A stretch of 64,000 bases of DNA. It comes from Actinomadura nitritigenes (GTDB taxonomy: Bacteria; Actinomycetota; Actinomycetes; Streptosporangiales; Streptosporangiaceae). How positions within the stretch are numbered: the stretch's first letter is position 1; each line of letters starts with the position of its first letter. The stretch lies in NCBI RefSeq assembly GCF_017573545.1, contig NZ_JAGEOK010000047.1, positions 1-64,000 of the forward strand, given 5' to 3'. Shown here piece after piece: positions 25,659-34,507 of this stretch. Under the pieces are notes generated by a model. The model worked only from the letters and a program-made list of their open reading frames with translations, was not told where the DNA came from and searched no databases. The translations under genes were made by a program, and so were the position numbers.

Positions 25659-28556
25659 ATGGGCGATGACCGGGGACGGCGTGATGGCGTGCGGGTGGAC
25701 GGACCGTCCGCGGAAGGTGCGTCCGTAGACGGCGCGGCCACGGGCGACCTGCTGGAGCGTGCGGCCGAGCTGGCGGGGTTATCGCAGGCTCTGGCGGCGG
25801 CGTGCCGGGGTGCGGGGTCGTTGGTCGTGGTGGAGGGGCCGGCCGGGATCGGCAAGTCGCGACTGCTGTCGGCGGCCGGTGAAGTGGCCGACGGCCTCGG
25901 CATGACCGTGTGCAGGGCGCGGGGGATCGAACTGGAGCGCGGCGCCCCGTTCGGCGTCGCGTCGGAGCTGTTCGCCCCGGCGTTGATCGCCGCGTCGGGT
26001 GAGGAGCGGAGCCGGCTGCTGGCCGGTCACGCCGCGCTGGCCACTTCGCTGTTCGATCCGGCCGCGCCGGGCCAGGCGGACCCGTCCGCGCTCGTCCGCG
26101 GGCTGTACTGGCTGACCGGGAACCTCGCGTCCGGGGCCCGGACCGGCGATGCGGGTGCGAAGGGCCTGCTGATCGAGGTCGACGACGCGCAGTGGGCCGA
26201 CCAGTCCTCGCTGGGCTTCCTGGCGTTTCTGGCGGCCCGACTCGGCGAGTTGCCGGTCGTTCTGGCGGTGGCGGTGCGCGGCGGGGAAGAGCCGACCGAC
26301 CGTGCGGTGCTGGACTGGCTGCGGGATCGGCCGGGCCGGGTGCTCAAACCGCGCCCGCTCAGTGCCGGCGCGGTGGACCGGATGGTGGCAGCCGGACTGC
26401 CTGGTGCGGAGCCGGAGTTCACCCATGCGTGTGCCGAGGTGAGCGGCGGAAACCCGTTCCTGGCATGGGAACTGGTGCGGGCCTTGGGTGACGACGGGAT
26501 CCCCCCGGTGGCGGGGTCGGTCTCCCGGGTGCGGCGTCTGGTCCCCGACTCGGTTCTGCACTCGGTCTTGGTGCGTCTGGCCCGCCTGGGCGAGCCGGCC
26601 AGGCGGCTGGCCGAGTCCGTCGCGGTGCTGGCCGACGGGACTCCGCTGCGCCGCGCCCGGCTGCTCGCGGGGCTGGACCCGCTCACCGCGGAGGCGGCGG
26701 CGGACATGCTGGCCGAGGCCCACATCCTCGGCCCCGGGGAACCGCTGCGCTTCGCGCACCCGCTGATCGCCAACGCCGTCTACGCCGATCTGGCGGCCTA
26801 CGCCCGGGCCCGCGCGCACCGCCGGGCCGCCGACATCCTCGAAGCGGACGCCGCGCCGGTCGGGGCCGTCGCGGCCCATCTGCTGCTGACCCGCCCCGAC
26901 GGTGACCGGCGGACCGTGTCGATCCTGCGGAGCGCGGCCGGTCAGGCGATGGGGCGGGGCGATCCGGATGCCGCCGCCCACCTGCTGGCCCGCGCGCTCG
27001 AGGAGCCCCCGGAGCCGGCCGGGCGGGCGGCTCTGCTGCTCGACCTCGCCGACGCCGAGATGCAGTGCGGTCAGCCCGCCGCCGCTGAGCACATCGATGA
27101 GGCCCTGGCGCTGCTGGGCGAGTCCGCGGACCGTACCCGGGGCCTCACCGCCCTGGGCAGGCTGCGCTTCACGCTCGGCGAGCACCGGGCGGGAGCCGAG
27201 GCGATGGACCAGGCCCTGTCCCGGCTCGCCCCCGATGACCCCGCGATGGCACCGCTGCTGGCCGACTACCTGACGCTCACCACGTTCCGGGCGCCACTGC
27301 ACCCGCTGGCCGAGCAGCGGCTGCGGCCGGTCGTCGCGGCGGCCCGGCAGGGCCGGCCGCCCGAACATCCCGCTCTGCTCGCCCATCTGGTGTTGCGGCT
27401 GGCCTTCGCCGCCGAACCCGCGTCACGGCTGCGCCCGCTCGCCGAGCGCGCCACCGCCGCTGATCCGCTGATCGACCCCGCCACGCACGGGATCCTGATG
27501 GGGATGGTCGTCCAGGCGCTCTGCTGCGTCGACGAGCTCGACTCTGCCGAAAGGCTCTGTGACGCGGCGCTGGCGGCCGCAGGCCGGTGCGGCTCGCTGC
27601 TCGGCTACTCCATGGCCTGCTACAGCCGGGCCATCGGCCGCTACCATCGCGGCGACCTCGTCGACGCCCTCGCCGACCTCGACCAAGCGATGGTCGCCAG
27701 CCGCGAGGGGTGGACCGCCGGCGACCCGTGGAACGCAGCGCTGCAGGTCCATGCCCAGCTCGAACGCGGCGACCTCGCCGCTGCCCGCGACGCCCTCGCG
27801 CTGACCGCCGCCGAACCGGACTCGATGGACCAGGCCATCACGCTGTCCGCCCGCGCCCGGCTCGCCCTCGCCGACGGCCGGCCGGCCGAGGCCCTGGCCG
27901 ACGCGCGGGAAGCCGGGCGGGTCCTCTCCTCCGGCTTCGGCATCGACCACCCCGGCTTCGTCCCCTGGCGGCGGGTCGCCGTCCTGGCCGCCGACGCCGC
28001 CGGGCGACCGGAGCAGGCTCACGCGCTGGCATCGGAGATGGTCGAGCGCGCACGCTGGACGGGCACGGCGCGAGCGCTCGGCCTGGCCCTGCGCACACAG
28101 GCCGCGATCAGCCCGGGCGAGCAACGGCTGCCGCTGCTCGCCGAGGCCGTCGACGTCCTGCGGCAGAGTCCCTCCGCCTTGCAGCGTGCGCACGCCCTGG
28201 TGGAACTCGGCGCCGCTCATCGCCGCGCCGGCCGGCGGTCCGCCGCCCAGCCTCCGTTGCGCGAGGGCCTCCAGCTCTCCGACGGCATGGGCGCCGTCCC
28301 GCTGGTCCAGCGGGCCCGCCAGGAACTGCTCGCCACCGGCGCCAGGCCGCGGCGCGCGGCCCACACCGGCCCCGACGCGCTCACCCCCACCGAGCGGAGG
28401 GTGGCCGAGCTGGCGGCCGAGAACATGACCAACTCCCAGATCGCCCAGGCGCTGTTCGTCACCACGAAGACCATCCAGACCCACCTGGGGCACGCCTACC
28501 GGAAACTCGGCATCGACTCGCGCCGCGACCTGCCCGCCGCCCTGGCCCGCCGGTGA
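25659..28556 (+). CDS. LAL-type LuxR family regulator with AAA-like ATPase
   Basis: This 965-residue large LuxR regulator has Walker A EGPAGIGKS (about 59-67) and Walker B GLLIEVDDAQWAD (about 168-180). A long TPR-like region with repeated AL-DLA helices fills the middle. The C-terminal HTH (about 905-960) reads LTPTERRVAELAAENMTNSQ and TTKTIQTHLGHAYRKLGI. ATG 25659 follows GGGAGG with five-base spacing. It is a different gene lineage from the LAL at 4856. Its targets are unknown; a small downstream gene and the exported multidomain protein are on the same strand, but a strong hairpin separates them. Confidence 0.9.
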   Translation: MGDDRGRRDGVRVDGPSAEGASVDGAATGDLLERAAELAGLSQALAAACRGAGSLVVVEGPAGIGKSRLLSAAGEVADGLGMTVCRARGIELERGAPFGVASELFAPALIAASGEERSRLLAGHAALATSLFDPAAPGQADPSALVRGLYWLTGNLASGARTGDAGAKGLLIEVDDAQWADQSSLGFLAFLAARLGELPVVLAVAVRGGEEPTDRAVLDWLRDRPGRVLKPRPLSAGAVDRMVAAGLPGAEPEFTHACAEVSGGNPFLAWELVRALGDDGIPPVAGSVSRVRRLVPDSVLHSVLVRLARLGEPARRLAESVAVLADGTPLRRARLLAGLDPLTAEAAADMLAEAHILGPGEPLRFAHPLIANAVYADLAAYARARAHRRAADILEADAAPVGAVAAHLLLTRPDGDRRTVSILRSAAGQAMGRGDPDAAAHLLARALEEPPEPAGRAALLLDLADAEMQCGQPAAAEHIDEALALLGESADRTRGLTALGRLRFTLGEHRAGAEAMDQALSRLAPDDPAMAPLLADYLTLTTFRAPLHPLAEQRLRPVVAAARQGRPPEHPALLAHLVLRLAFAAEPASRLRPLAERATAADPLIDPATHGILMGMVVQALCCVDELDSAERLCDAALAAAGRCGSLLGYSMACYSRAIGRYHRGDLVDALADLDQAMVASREGWTAGDPWNAALQVHAQLERGDLAAARDALALTAAEPDSMDQAITLSARARLALADGRPAEALADAREAGRVLSSGFGIDHPGFVPWRRVAVLAADAAGRPEQAHALASEMVERARWTGTARALGLALRTQAAISPGEQRLPLLAEAVDVLRQSPSALQRAHALVELGAAHRRAGRRSAAQPPLREGLQLSDGMGAVPLVQRARQELLATGARPRRAAHTGPDALTPTERRVAELAAENMTNSQIAQALFVTTKTIQTHLGHAYRKLGIDSRRDLPAALARR

Positions 28557-28571
28557 CCGGCCCGGCCGCCG

Positions 28572-28631
28572 GGGCGGCACCCCGAGGATCCGGCCCGCCT
28601 TCCGCCGCGCCGAATTCTCGGGGTGCCGCCC
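28572..28631 (+). terminator. long-armed hairpin after the LAL gene
   Basis: GGGCGGCACCCCGAG (28572-28586) is perfectly complementary to CTCGGGGTGCCGCCC (28617-28631), with a 30-base loop, 15 bases after the stop. It is a probable terminator, unusually long-looped, so a regulatory RNA fold is a second possibility. Confidence 0.65.
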
Positions 28632-28691
28632 GCAAAAGATCAGCATGTGCCGACCGGCGCGACCCGGGCCGGGGGAGCGGACCCTCGGTTC

Positions 28692-28901
28692 ATGCCCGGT
28701 TCCGCGCACGCCCGCTTGACGATCGAATTCGACCTGTCGGCAGACCCCATCGCCGGAGTCGTCCACGACGGAAGCGCAGGCACGGGCCGGGCCTTCACCG
28801 GATGGATGGCGCTGACCGGGCTGATCGAGGACACCCTCGACGCCGCCCGCCGGGACGGCCCGCCCCGTCCCCAGGCGGAGCCCGGCCGCGATCCCCGGTA
28901 G
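28692..28901 (+). CDS. small conserved-looking protein, function unknown
   Basis: About 69 residues starting at ATG 28692, just after the hairpin: MPGSAHARLTIEFDLSADP, then IAGVVHDGS, RAFTGWMALTGLIEDTLDAA. The pattern of one beta strand, a turn and an amphipathic helix looks protein-like, and similar small proteins occur near regulators in actinomycetes as I recall. The ribosome binding site is weak, so the start is uncertain. No function can be given. Confidence 0.5.
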   Translation: MPGSAHARLTIEFDLSADPIAGVVHDGSAGTGRAFTGWMALTGLIEDTLDAARRDGPPRPQAEPGRDPR

Positions 28902-29065
28902 CCGGGCGCACTGGCTGCGGCGGCCTGACCAGGGCTGCACAGTGCGGCCGGACCGCACCATGACGGCGGGCGGTCACGCCGCGACCCGCACGCAGATCAG
29001 TTGACCGCCGCCGTTGAGTACGTGCCGAACGACGCGTGCCATAAAAGGGAGAAGGACCACTCGCG

Positions 29066-31003
29066 ATGTCTGACACGAACACCACCACCGACCCTGCACT
29101 GGCGCGGCACGGACGGAAGAGACGAACCGGGGTGGCGGCGCGGGCCGTCGCCGCCGGCCTGATCGTCATCCCGCTCGCGGCCGTCCGCCCGGCGTCCGCG
29201 ACGACCCTGAACACGGCCGACTTCGTCTTCGCCGCCGGATACCAGACCTGGACCGTGCCGGACGGGGTGCACAGCGTCACGATGGACGTGATCGGCGGCG
29301 CCGGCGCAGACGGGAACAACGCCTCGTCCTGCGGCTCCAGCAGCTCCGGCGCCGCCAGCGAGGTGAAGGCGGACGTCCCGGTCACGCCCGGGCAGACGCT
29401 GTCGATGTGGGTCGGTGGTGGCGGGCACCTCAGCGGCCCCGGCGGAACGGGCACACCGGACGGGCTGTTCGCCGGCGGTCACGGTGGCGGCGCCGGCTTC
29501 GGGGCGTCCGGTGGCGGCGGTGGCGGCGGAGCGGCCAGCGTCGTATGGACCGGGACCGGACACAACGACGACGACATCCTCGTGGTCGGCGGTGGCGGCG
29601 GCGGTGGCGGCGGCAAGGGCGGTATCGACGCCCAGTGCGGCGGCCGCGGCGGCTTCGGCGGCAACCCCGCAGGCGACGGCCTGACCGCACGGGCCAGTCT
29701 CGGCGAGGGCGGCGCCGGCGGGTCCGCCGACCAGTTCGATTCGCAGCTCCATCACAGCGGCCTGCCCGGCCGGACCCCACCCGCTCCCGGTGGTGTCGCG
29801 GAGATCGGCGGGGGCGGTGGCGGTGGCGGAGCCGGCATCGACCGGTGCTCGCGGGACTCGACCGGAGTCAACGACTGCTACGGCATCGGCGGCGGCGGTG
29901 GGAACGGCGGCGACGACGCCGCCGGGAACGGCGGCGGCGGGGGCGCGGGCGGCACGTCCTACCTCACCAGCACGGCCACCAGCCCGTTCTACTCCTTCGC
30001 CGGCGAGCACGGCGACAACGGCCAGATCACCCTGACCTGGCGCACGCCGTCCACCACGACCCTCAGCGCGGGAGCCGCGACCGCCGGACAACCGGTCACC
30101 CTGCACGCCCTCGTCGACCCGAGCGACGGCGGCGGGACCGTCGCGTTCGCCGGTGACGGATCCGCGATTCCCGGCTGCGGGGCGGTCTCGTTCACCTCCG
30201 GCGGAGGCACGACCTGGCAGGCCAACTGCGTCACGTCCGACCTCACCGCCGGGACGCACCAGATCACCGCCACCTATTCCGGCGACGACTCCTACGCGGG
30301 CAGCTCCGACCACATCTCCCTGACCGTGGCCGCGCCCGTCACCGCGCCGGGCGCGCCGACCGGCGTCACCGCGGTCGCCGGCAACGCGCAGGCCACGGTG
30401 AGCTTCACCGCGCCGGCCGGCGACGGGGGAAGCCCGGTCACCTCCTACAAGGTCACCGCGACCGACCACACCGACGCCGCGCGCGGCGGCCAGACCGCCA
30501 CCGGCAGCGCAAGCCCGATCGGCGTGACCGGGCTGACCAACGGCGACTCCTACACGTTCACCGTGACCGCCACCAACTCCGCTGGGACCGGACCCGCGTC
30601 CGCCCCCTCCAACGCGGTCACCCCGTCCGCGCCGGGCGCACCGTCCGCCGATCTCGCCGTGACCGTCCACGGACCCGCGGCGGCGGGGGACGGCTCGACG
30701 TTCACCGAGACCATCACCGTCCACAACGCCGGACCCGGCACCGCGACCGGCATCGCGACCGGGCTCAACGTGCCCTGGGGCGTCACCGTCACCAGCGCAC
30801 CGGAAGGATCCCGGATCGGCCCGGTGGTGTACTGGTGGGATTCGTCCCTGGCGGCCAACGCGACGGTCACCCACACCCTCACGTTCCGCGTCGACACCTG
30901 GCCGCACTACACCGCGGCCATCGGGGTCGCCACCGCGTCATCGAAGGTCGCCGACCCCCACCCGGCCGACAACGTCGCCCTCACCACCGTCAAGCTCGGA
31001 TGA
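29066..31003 (+). CDS. exported glycine-rich protein with Ig-like, FN3 and DUF11-like modules
   Basis: This 645-residue exported protein has a basic N-terminus (GRKRRTGVAARA) and a signal core ending PASA-TTLN near residue 46. Residues 50-325 form a glycine-rich domain (VIGGAGADGN, runs of up to nine Gly, LTW end) like GRP domains of bacterial surface proteins. Residues about 330-425 are an Ig-like repeat (TTTLSAGAATAGQPVTLHA, TATYSGDDSYAGSS). Residues about 432-525 are an FN3 module (APGAPTGVTAVAGNAQATVS, SYTFTVTATNSAGTGPAS). Residues 530-645 are DUF11-like (ADLAVTVHG, HNAGPGTATGI). There is no LPXTG signal or C-terminal anchor, so it is likely secreted or loosely wall-bound, possibly an adhesin or polymer-binding protein. 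Confidence 0.8.
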   Translation: MSDTNTTTDPALARHGRKRRTGVAARAVAAGLIVIPLAAVRPASATTLNTADFVFAAGYQTWTVPDGVHSVTMDVIGGAGADGNNASSCGSSSSGAASEVKADVPVTPGQTLSMWVGGGGHLSGPGGTGTPDGLFAGGHGGGAGFGASGGGGGGGAASVVWTGTGHNDDDILVVGGGGGGGGGKGGIDAQCGGRGGFGGNPAGDGLTARASLGEGGAGGSADQFDSQLHHSGLPGRTPPAPGGVAEIGGGGGGGGAGIDRCSRDSTGVNDCYGIGGGGGNGGDDAAGNGGGGGAGGTSYLTSTATSPFYSFAGEHGDNGQITLTWRTPSTTTLSAGAATAGQPVTLHALVDPSDGGGTVAFAGDGSAIPGCGAVSFTSGGGTTWQANCVTSDLTAGTHQITATYSGDDSYAGSSDHISLTVAAPVTAPGAPTGVTAVAGNAQATVSFTAPAGDGGSPVTSYKVTATDHTDAARGGQTATGSASPIGVTGLTNGDSYTFTVTATNSAGTGPASAPSNAVTPSAPGAPSADLAVTVHGPAAAGDGSTFTETITVHNAGPGTATGIATGLNVPWGVTVTSAPEGSRIGPVVYWWDSSLAANATVTHTLTFRVDTWPHYTAAIGVATASSKVADPHPADNVALTTVKLG

Positions 31004-31035
31004 CGCATATCCGGCGGTTCGACGTTCGGGAGTGC

Positions 31036-31073
31036 CGGTCGGAGAGCCGTCACCGTGACGGCTTTTCCGACCG
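31036..31073. terminator. bidirectional hairpin between convergent genes
   Basis: GGTCGGA-AGCCGTCA pairs with TGACGGCT-TCCGACC around a CCG loop, with one bulge and a TTTT inside the right arm. It lies between the exported-protein stop (31003) and the stop of the leftward oxidoreductase (31174). Confidence 0.7.
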
Positions 31074-31173
31074 GCCGCAAGGCCGCATCACCCGTCGGCA
31101 GCAGCGGCCACGCCTCGACTGCCTGAACGTTTCTCTCGTCGACTCCTGCCCGCTCCCGTCCGTTCCAGGAGGC

Positions 31174-32091
31174 TCAGGGGCGCACGCGAATGACGGTCTT
31201 GCCCTTGCGCCGCTCGGTCGGGTTGAGCACAGGGACGGCGTCGTCGAGGGTCGCGACGGTGCCGATGTGCGTGCGAAGGCGCCCGTCCCGCACCCGGTCG
31301 ACGATCTCCACCAGCTGACTCGGAACGGACTCGACGACGAAGTCGACCGCGAGACCGTCGACGGGGCGGGTCCCAACGGGACCGACCACCGACACCAGCG
31401 TCCCGCCGGGCCGGATGATGCCCGCCGAGCGCCTCTGGACGTCGCCACCGATGACATCGAAGACCAGGTCGACCCCTCCGACGTCTTCGAGGTCCCCCTC
31501 GTCGAGGGCGAGGAACTCGTTCGCGCCGAAGTCGAGCGCCGCCTGGCGGTCCGCCGCCCGCCCGGTACCGATGACGTAAGCGCCGAACTCCCGGGCGAGC
31601 TGCGTCACCATCGATCCGACCGCGCCGGCGGCGCCGTGCGCGAGGACGCTCTGCCCCGCCCGAAGGCGACCATGCTGGAACAGGCCCTGCCATGCGGTCA
31701 GGCCGGAGATCGGCAGGCTCGCACCCACCGTGAAGTCGACGGCCCCGGGCAGCGGCGCCAGGTTGCGTGCCTCCACGGCCGCGTACTCGGCCAGGGTTCC
31801 ATCGCGGTGCCAGTCCGTGATCCCGAACACCCGCTGGCCCAGCGAGAGTCCCGTCGTGCCGTAGCCGAGGGAGGCGACCACTCCGGCGAACTCGTGTCCG
31901 ATGATCGCCTGGGCCCGGTCGTGACCGGAGCGATCGACCCACGTCGAGGGCCACTCCCACTCTGCCGGGACGAAACCCGACGCATGGACTTCAACGACGA
32001 CGTCGTTGATCGCCGGCGCCGGCTCGGGCCGCTCCGCCAGCTTGATTCCGGCCGCTTCCGCGGCCTGGTCGGTCACGACGATCGCCTTCAT
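31174..32091 (-). CDS. MDR-superfamily oxidoreductase (quinone-reductase-like)
   Basis: This 305-residue protein starts MKAIVVTDQA at ATG 32091, with GAGG five bases ahead. The N-terminal GroES-like part has AINDVVVEVHASGFVPAEW and IGHEFAGVVASLG; the Rossmann part has HGAAGAVGSMVTQLA near residue 147, and the C-terminus GKTVIRV. No zinc ligands are seen. It is probably an NADPH-dependent reductase of quinones or enones. No regulator lies immediately beside it, unlike the other three MDR genes in the window. The upstream extension of the frame is not supported. Confidence 0.85.
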   Translation of the reverse strand: MKAIVVTDQAAEAAGIKLAERPEPAPAINDVVVEVHASGFVPAEWEWPSTWVDRSGHDRAQAIIGHEFAGVVASLGYGTTGLSLGQRVFGITDWHRDGTLAEYAAVEARNLAPLPGAVDFTVGASLPISGLTAWQGLFQHGRLRAGQSVLAHGAAGAVGSMVTQLAREFGAYVIGTGRAADRQAALDFGANEFLALDEGDLEDVGGVDLVFDVIGGDVQRRSAGIIRPGGTLVSVVGPVGTRPVDGLAVDFVVESVPSQLVEIVDRVRDGRLRTHIGTVATLDDAVPVLNPTERRKGKTVIRVRP

Positions 32092-32277
32092 TCCTACCTC
32101 CGAATACCTCGTGCTCACTGGCTCTATGCGCAGGTCCGTGACTGTGTGTTCCCCACTCCGGTGGAACTCGACGCGTTTTGAGAAGTCCTTGTGGCTGGTA
32201 GGCCCGGGTACGGGCGGGCCGGAGCCGACCGCTCGGCGCCCTGGGCCATCTGGGTGACAAAGCGTTACCGTCTCTTC

Positions 32278-32520
32278 ATGGGCGATAGGTTCGACCGGCT
32301 TGTCGAGCGGCTCCTGGACGCAATAGAGCGGTGGATCTACCGCAAGGAGATGCACCGACCGCCCAGGTCGCCGAGCGCGGGCTATCCGCGCTATCACGAC
32401 TCGACCTGTCTTCACGAACATGGCGTGAAGAAGCAGCGGGGGATGGATTCGGGTGTCCCGAACTGGATTTGCCGTGACTGTGGTCGCATTGTCGGACGCG
32501 GCGTGCACTGGAGCCCTTGA
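32278..32520 (+). CDS. small zinc-ribbon-like protein
   Basis: An 80-residue protein starting MGDRFDRLVERLLDAIERW, an amphipathic helix, followed by CLHEH and, about 25 residues later, ICRDCGRIV. The C-x2-H and C-x2-C spacing could bind one zinc. It ends GRGVHWSP. The ribosome binding site is weak. No family name can be given, and it has no operon partner. Confidence 0.5.
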   Translation: MGDRFDRLVERLLDAIERWIYRKEMHRPPRSPSAGYPRYHDSTCLHEHGVKKQRGMDSGVPNWICRDCGRIVGRGVHWSP

Positions 32521-33502
32521 TCCCGATCCGGCTCCCGGCCCTGGCGGCAACCTCAGCGCCTGTGTCCGAGCCCAGGGCGGCAGGATCACCGAGGAGAACC
32601 GCTGTCCCTCGCCCGTGACCGGGTCGGGCGCTTGGCGCTGACGCGCGGGGCCTCACCTCGATCGCCCCGCCGAGGTGAGGACCTTGCGCAGCAGGTTCGG
32701 GCCGTCGCGTCGGAGGTCTTGTTGGACCAGGTCGGTGGCCCTGGTCGATGCCGGTACGCGCTTGGCCGCGGCGCCGCAGCGGCAGCCCGGAAGGGCCCTG
32801 GCGCCTCGCGCGGGGTGAAGCCGCTGCCGCCTCGGCCACCCGCGGGCTGAGCGAGGAGAACTGCCTCCCCGCCGAACACGCCGTCCGCCGCACGCTTGAA
32901 GTCGTGAACGCCTACCGAGCCGTTTGTTGAACGCGTGGACCAGGATGCACTACGCTCACTCACCGTAGTTGAACGATTGCACATTGTCCATCTTGGGCTG
33001 GATGTGAAGATCCGGAGTGGTGCATGCGGTCCCCCTTCCTGGCCTCCGTGACGATCGGCGCGCGATCGGCGTGACTCTCTTCGCCGGTGCGGGTGCGGGC
33101 CATGGCTTCGGCAAGGCGGCCAATGCCCCACGGGCCGTGGCAGGCGACCGCACTCGAGTCTCGGCGCTCTCGTCGGTCAACGCCATAGACGAGCATGTCA
33201 TCGGTGCCGGAAGTGCGGTGTGCGATGGCTGCGACGCCTGCAACGGCGCACCGGCCGAATTCTGTGGCAGCGCCCATACGGGCGACGAAAGCGGGTCGCT
33301 CCCGCCCGGTTCGGGGCCGCTCGGTCCCGGGCTGACGTAGGGCATAAGAGCCTGCGTGCTGTTATGAGTCGATCGCCTTAATTGTCGGCGCGGAGTGCAT
33401 GGAGTTCGGTCGGCCGAGATACGCGATGTCTCCCTATGCGTCGCTCTCTTGCGGACCAGTGTGCCCCCCCGGGTGGGTGAAAAATGGACACTTGAAGCAT
33501 CG
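32521..33502. other. about 980 bases without a supported gene, upstream of the PKS locus
   Basis: Several frames overlap on both strands here, none with a credible family or start. The interval holds a hairpin at 32651-32680 and AT-richer stretches around 32930-33000 and 33350-33500, just before the hydrolase/PKS/glycosyltransferase genes. The promoter of that locus is probably in the last few hundred bases. Confidence 0.35.
32651..32680. terminator. 10-bp hairpin
   Basis: CCTCACCTCG (32651-32660) pairs perfectly with CGAGGTGAGG (32671-32680) around a 10-base loop. It is a terminator-like structure after the small zinc-ribbon gene. Confidence 0.5.
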
Positions 33503-34444
33503 ATGGGACCTTTGATGGACGTTTTCGCTGTTCCCGATGACGAGATTCGAACGTTCGTCGTCGATGGACTCCAATTCAGCTGCCGCATCCTGTGGAATGA
33601 CGACGCCCCGAAGACGGCTCCCGTGGTGTACACGCACGACGTGTTCGCGCGCATGCATGATCGCGGTCTGTCCATCTCGATGAAGGATGTCGCCACCCTC
33701 GTCCAGGTGAGCCTGCCCGGCTCAGGCGACGCGGACGATGTTCCGGCCGACGCACCGCCCGACTTCTTTCTCCGCGCGCTGCTGAAGGTGATGGACGAGG
33801 TGCCGCTTTCGCGCGTCAATCTCGTCGGCGGGTCCGCCACGGGTCCGCTGGCGTATCAGTTCGCTCAGCGGTACCCGGAGCGGGTGCGACGGCTGGTACT
33901 CGTCGGCGCCGTCGCGTCGGCGGCCGAACTGCGCCGCCTGCATGCGGACACGGCCCCGGCCTGGTTGGAGAAGGAAACGGCTGACATCGGCCAGGCCGAG
34001 GTCGATGCGGTCCTGCGGCTGCTGGTGGACCCCACGCCCGGCAGCCCGGTGGCCGGGCGGGACGTGGTGCGAGACCGGCTGACCGCGATGTTCGGCCGGA
34101 TGACGCGCGACGAGCTCACGCGTCTCGCTCGCCGCTGGCGGGCCCTCGCTGCTCTTCCTGACACGCCCGGCGGTGCTTACGAAGGACCCGTCCTGCTCTT
34201 CACCGGCGAGTTCGACGTGCTGACCCCTCCCCGGGCATGTCGCGAGTTCGCGGCCACGTTCAGCGACGCGGCCTTCGCGACGATCCGGCAGGCCGATCAC
34301 ATGGCGCATCTGGAACGCATCGACGAGGTCGCCGACCTCGTGTGCCGGTTCATCACCGACCAGGCACTTGAAGACCTGCCGTACCTGGCCTCGTTCGAGC
34401 GCTTTCGTGAATCTCGCGCTGCCGGCGACCTGTCGGCTGTATGA
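33503..34444 (+). CDS. alpha/beta hydrolase of the PKS locus
   Basis: A protein of about 313 residues with an alpha/beta-hydrolase core. The nucleophile elbow NLVGGSATGP has Ser in G-G-S-A-T, where the last Gly of GxSxG is Thr. The acid is in LFTGEFDVLTPP, the histidine in RQADHMAHLERIDEV. Start choices are ATG 33503 (GAAG five bases before) and ATG 33515 (GGGA six bases before). The stop is 63 bases ahead of the PKS start on the same strand, so co-transcription is likely. The PKS has no thioesterase domain, so this hydrolase could release the chain or act as an editing enzyme (inference). A general esterase remains possible. Confidence 0.8.
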   Translation: MGPLMDVFAVPDDEIRTFVVDGLQFSCRILWNDDAPKTAPVVYTHDVFARMHDRGLSISMKDVATLVQVSLPGSGDADDVPADAPPDFFLRALLKVMDEVPLSRVNLVGGSATGPLAYQFAQRYPERVRRLVLVGAVASAAELRRLHADTAPAWLEKETADIGQAEVDAVLRLLVDPTPGSPVAGRDVVRDRLTAMFGRMTRDELTRLARRWRALAALPDTPGGAYEGPVLLFTGEFDVLTPPRACREFAATFSDAAFATIRQADHMAHLERIDEVADLVCRFITDQALEDLPYLASFERFRESRAAGDLSAV

Positions 34445-34507
34445 CGTCTCCGGCCGACCGCTGTCCGGGGCTTGGCCCAAGAGCCCAAGGTCTCTTCGTA
34501 AGGAGTT

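Noticed and set aside
25779..28961. Long minus-strand frames under the second LAL gene
   Set aside because: They are antisense shadows. The LAL has Walker motifs and a LuxR HTH on the plus strand.
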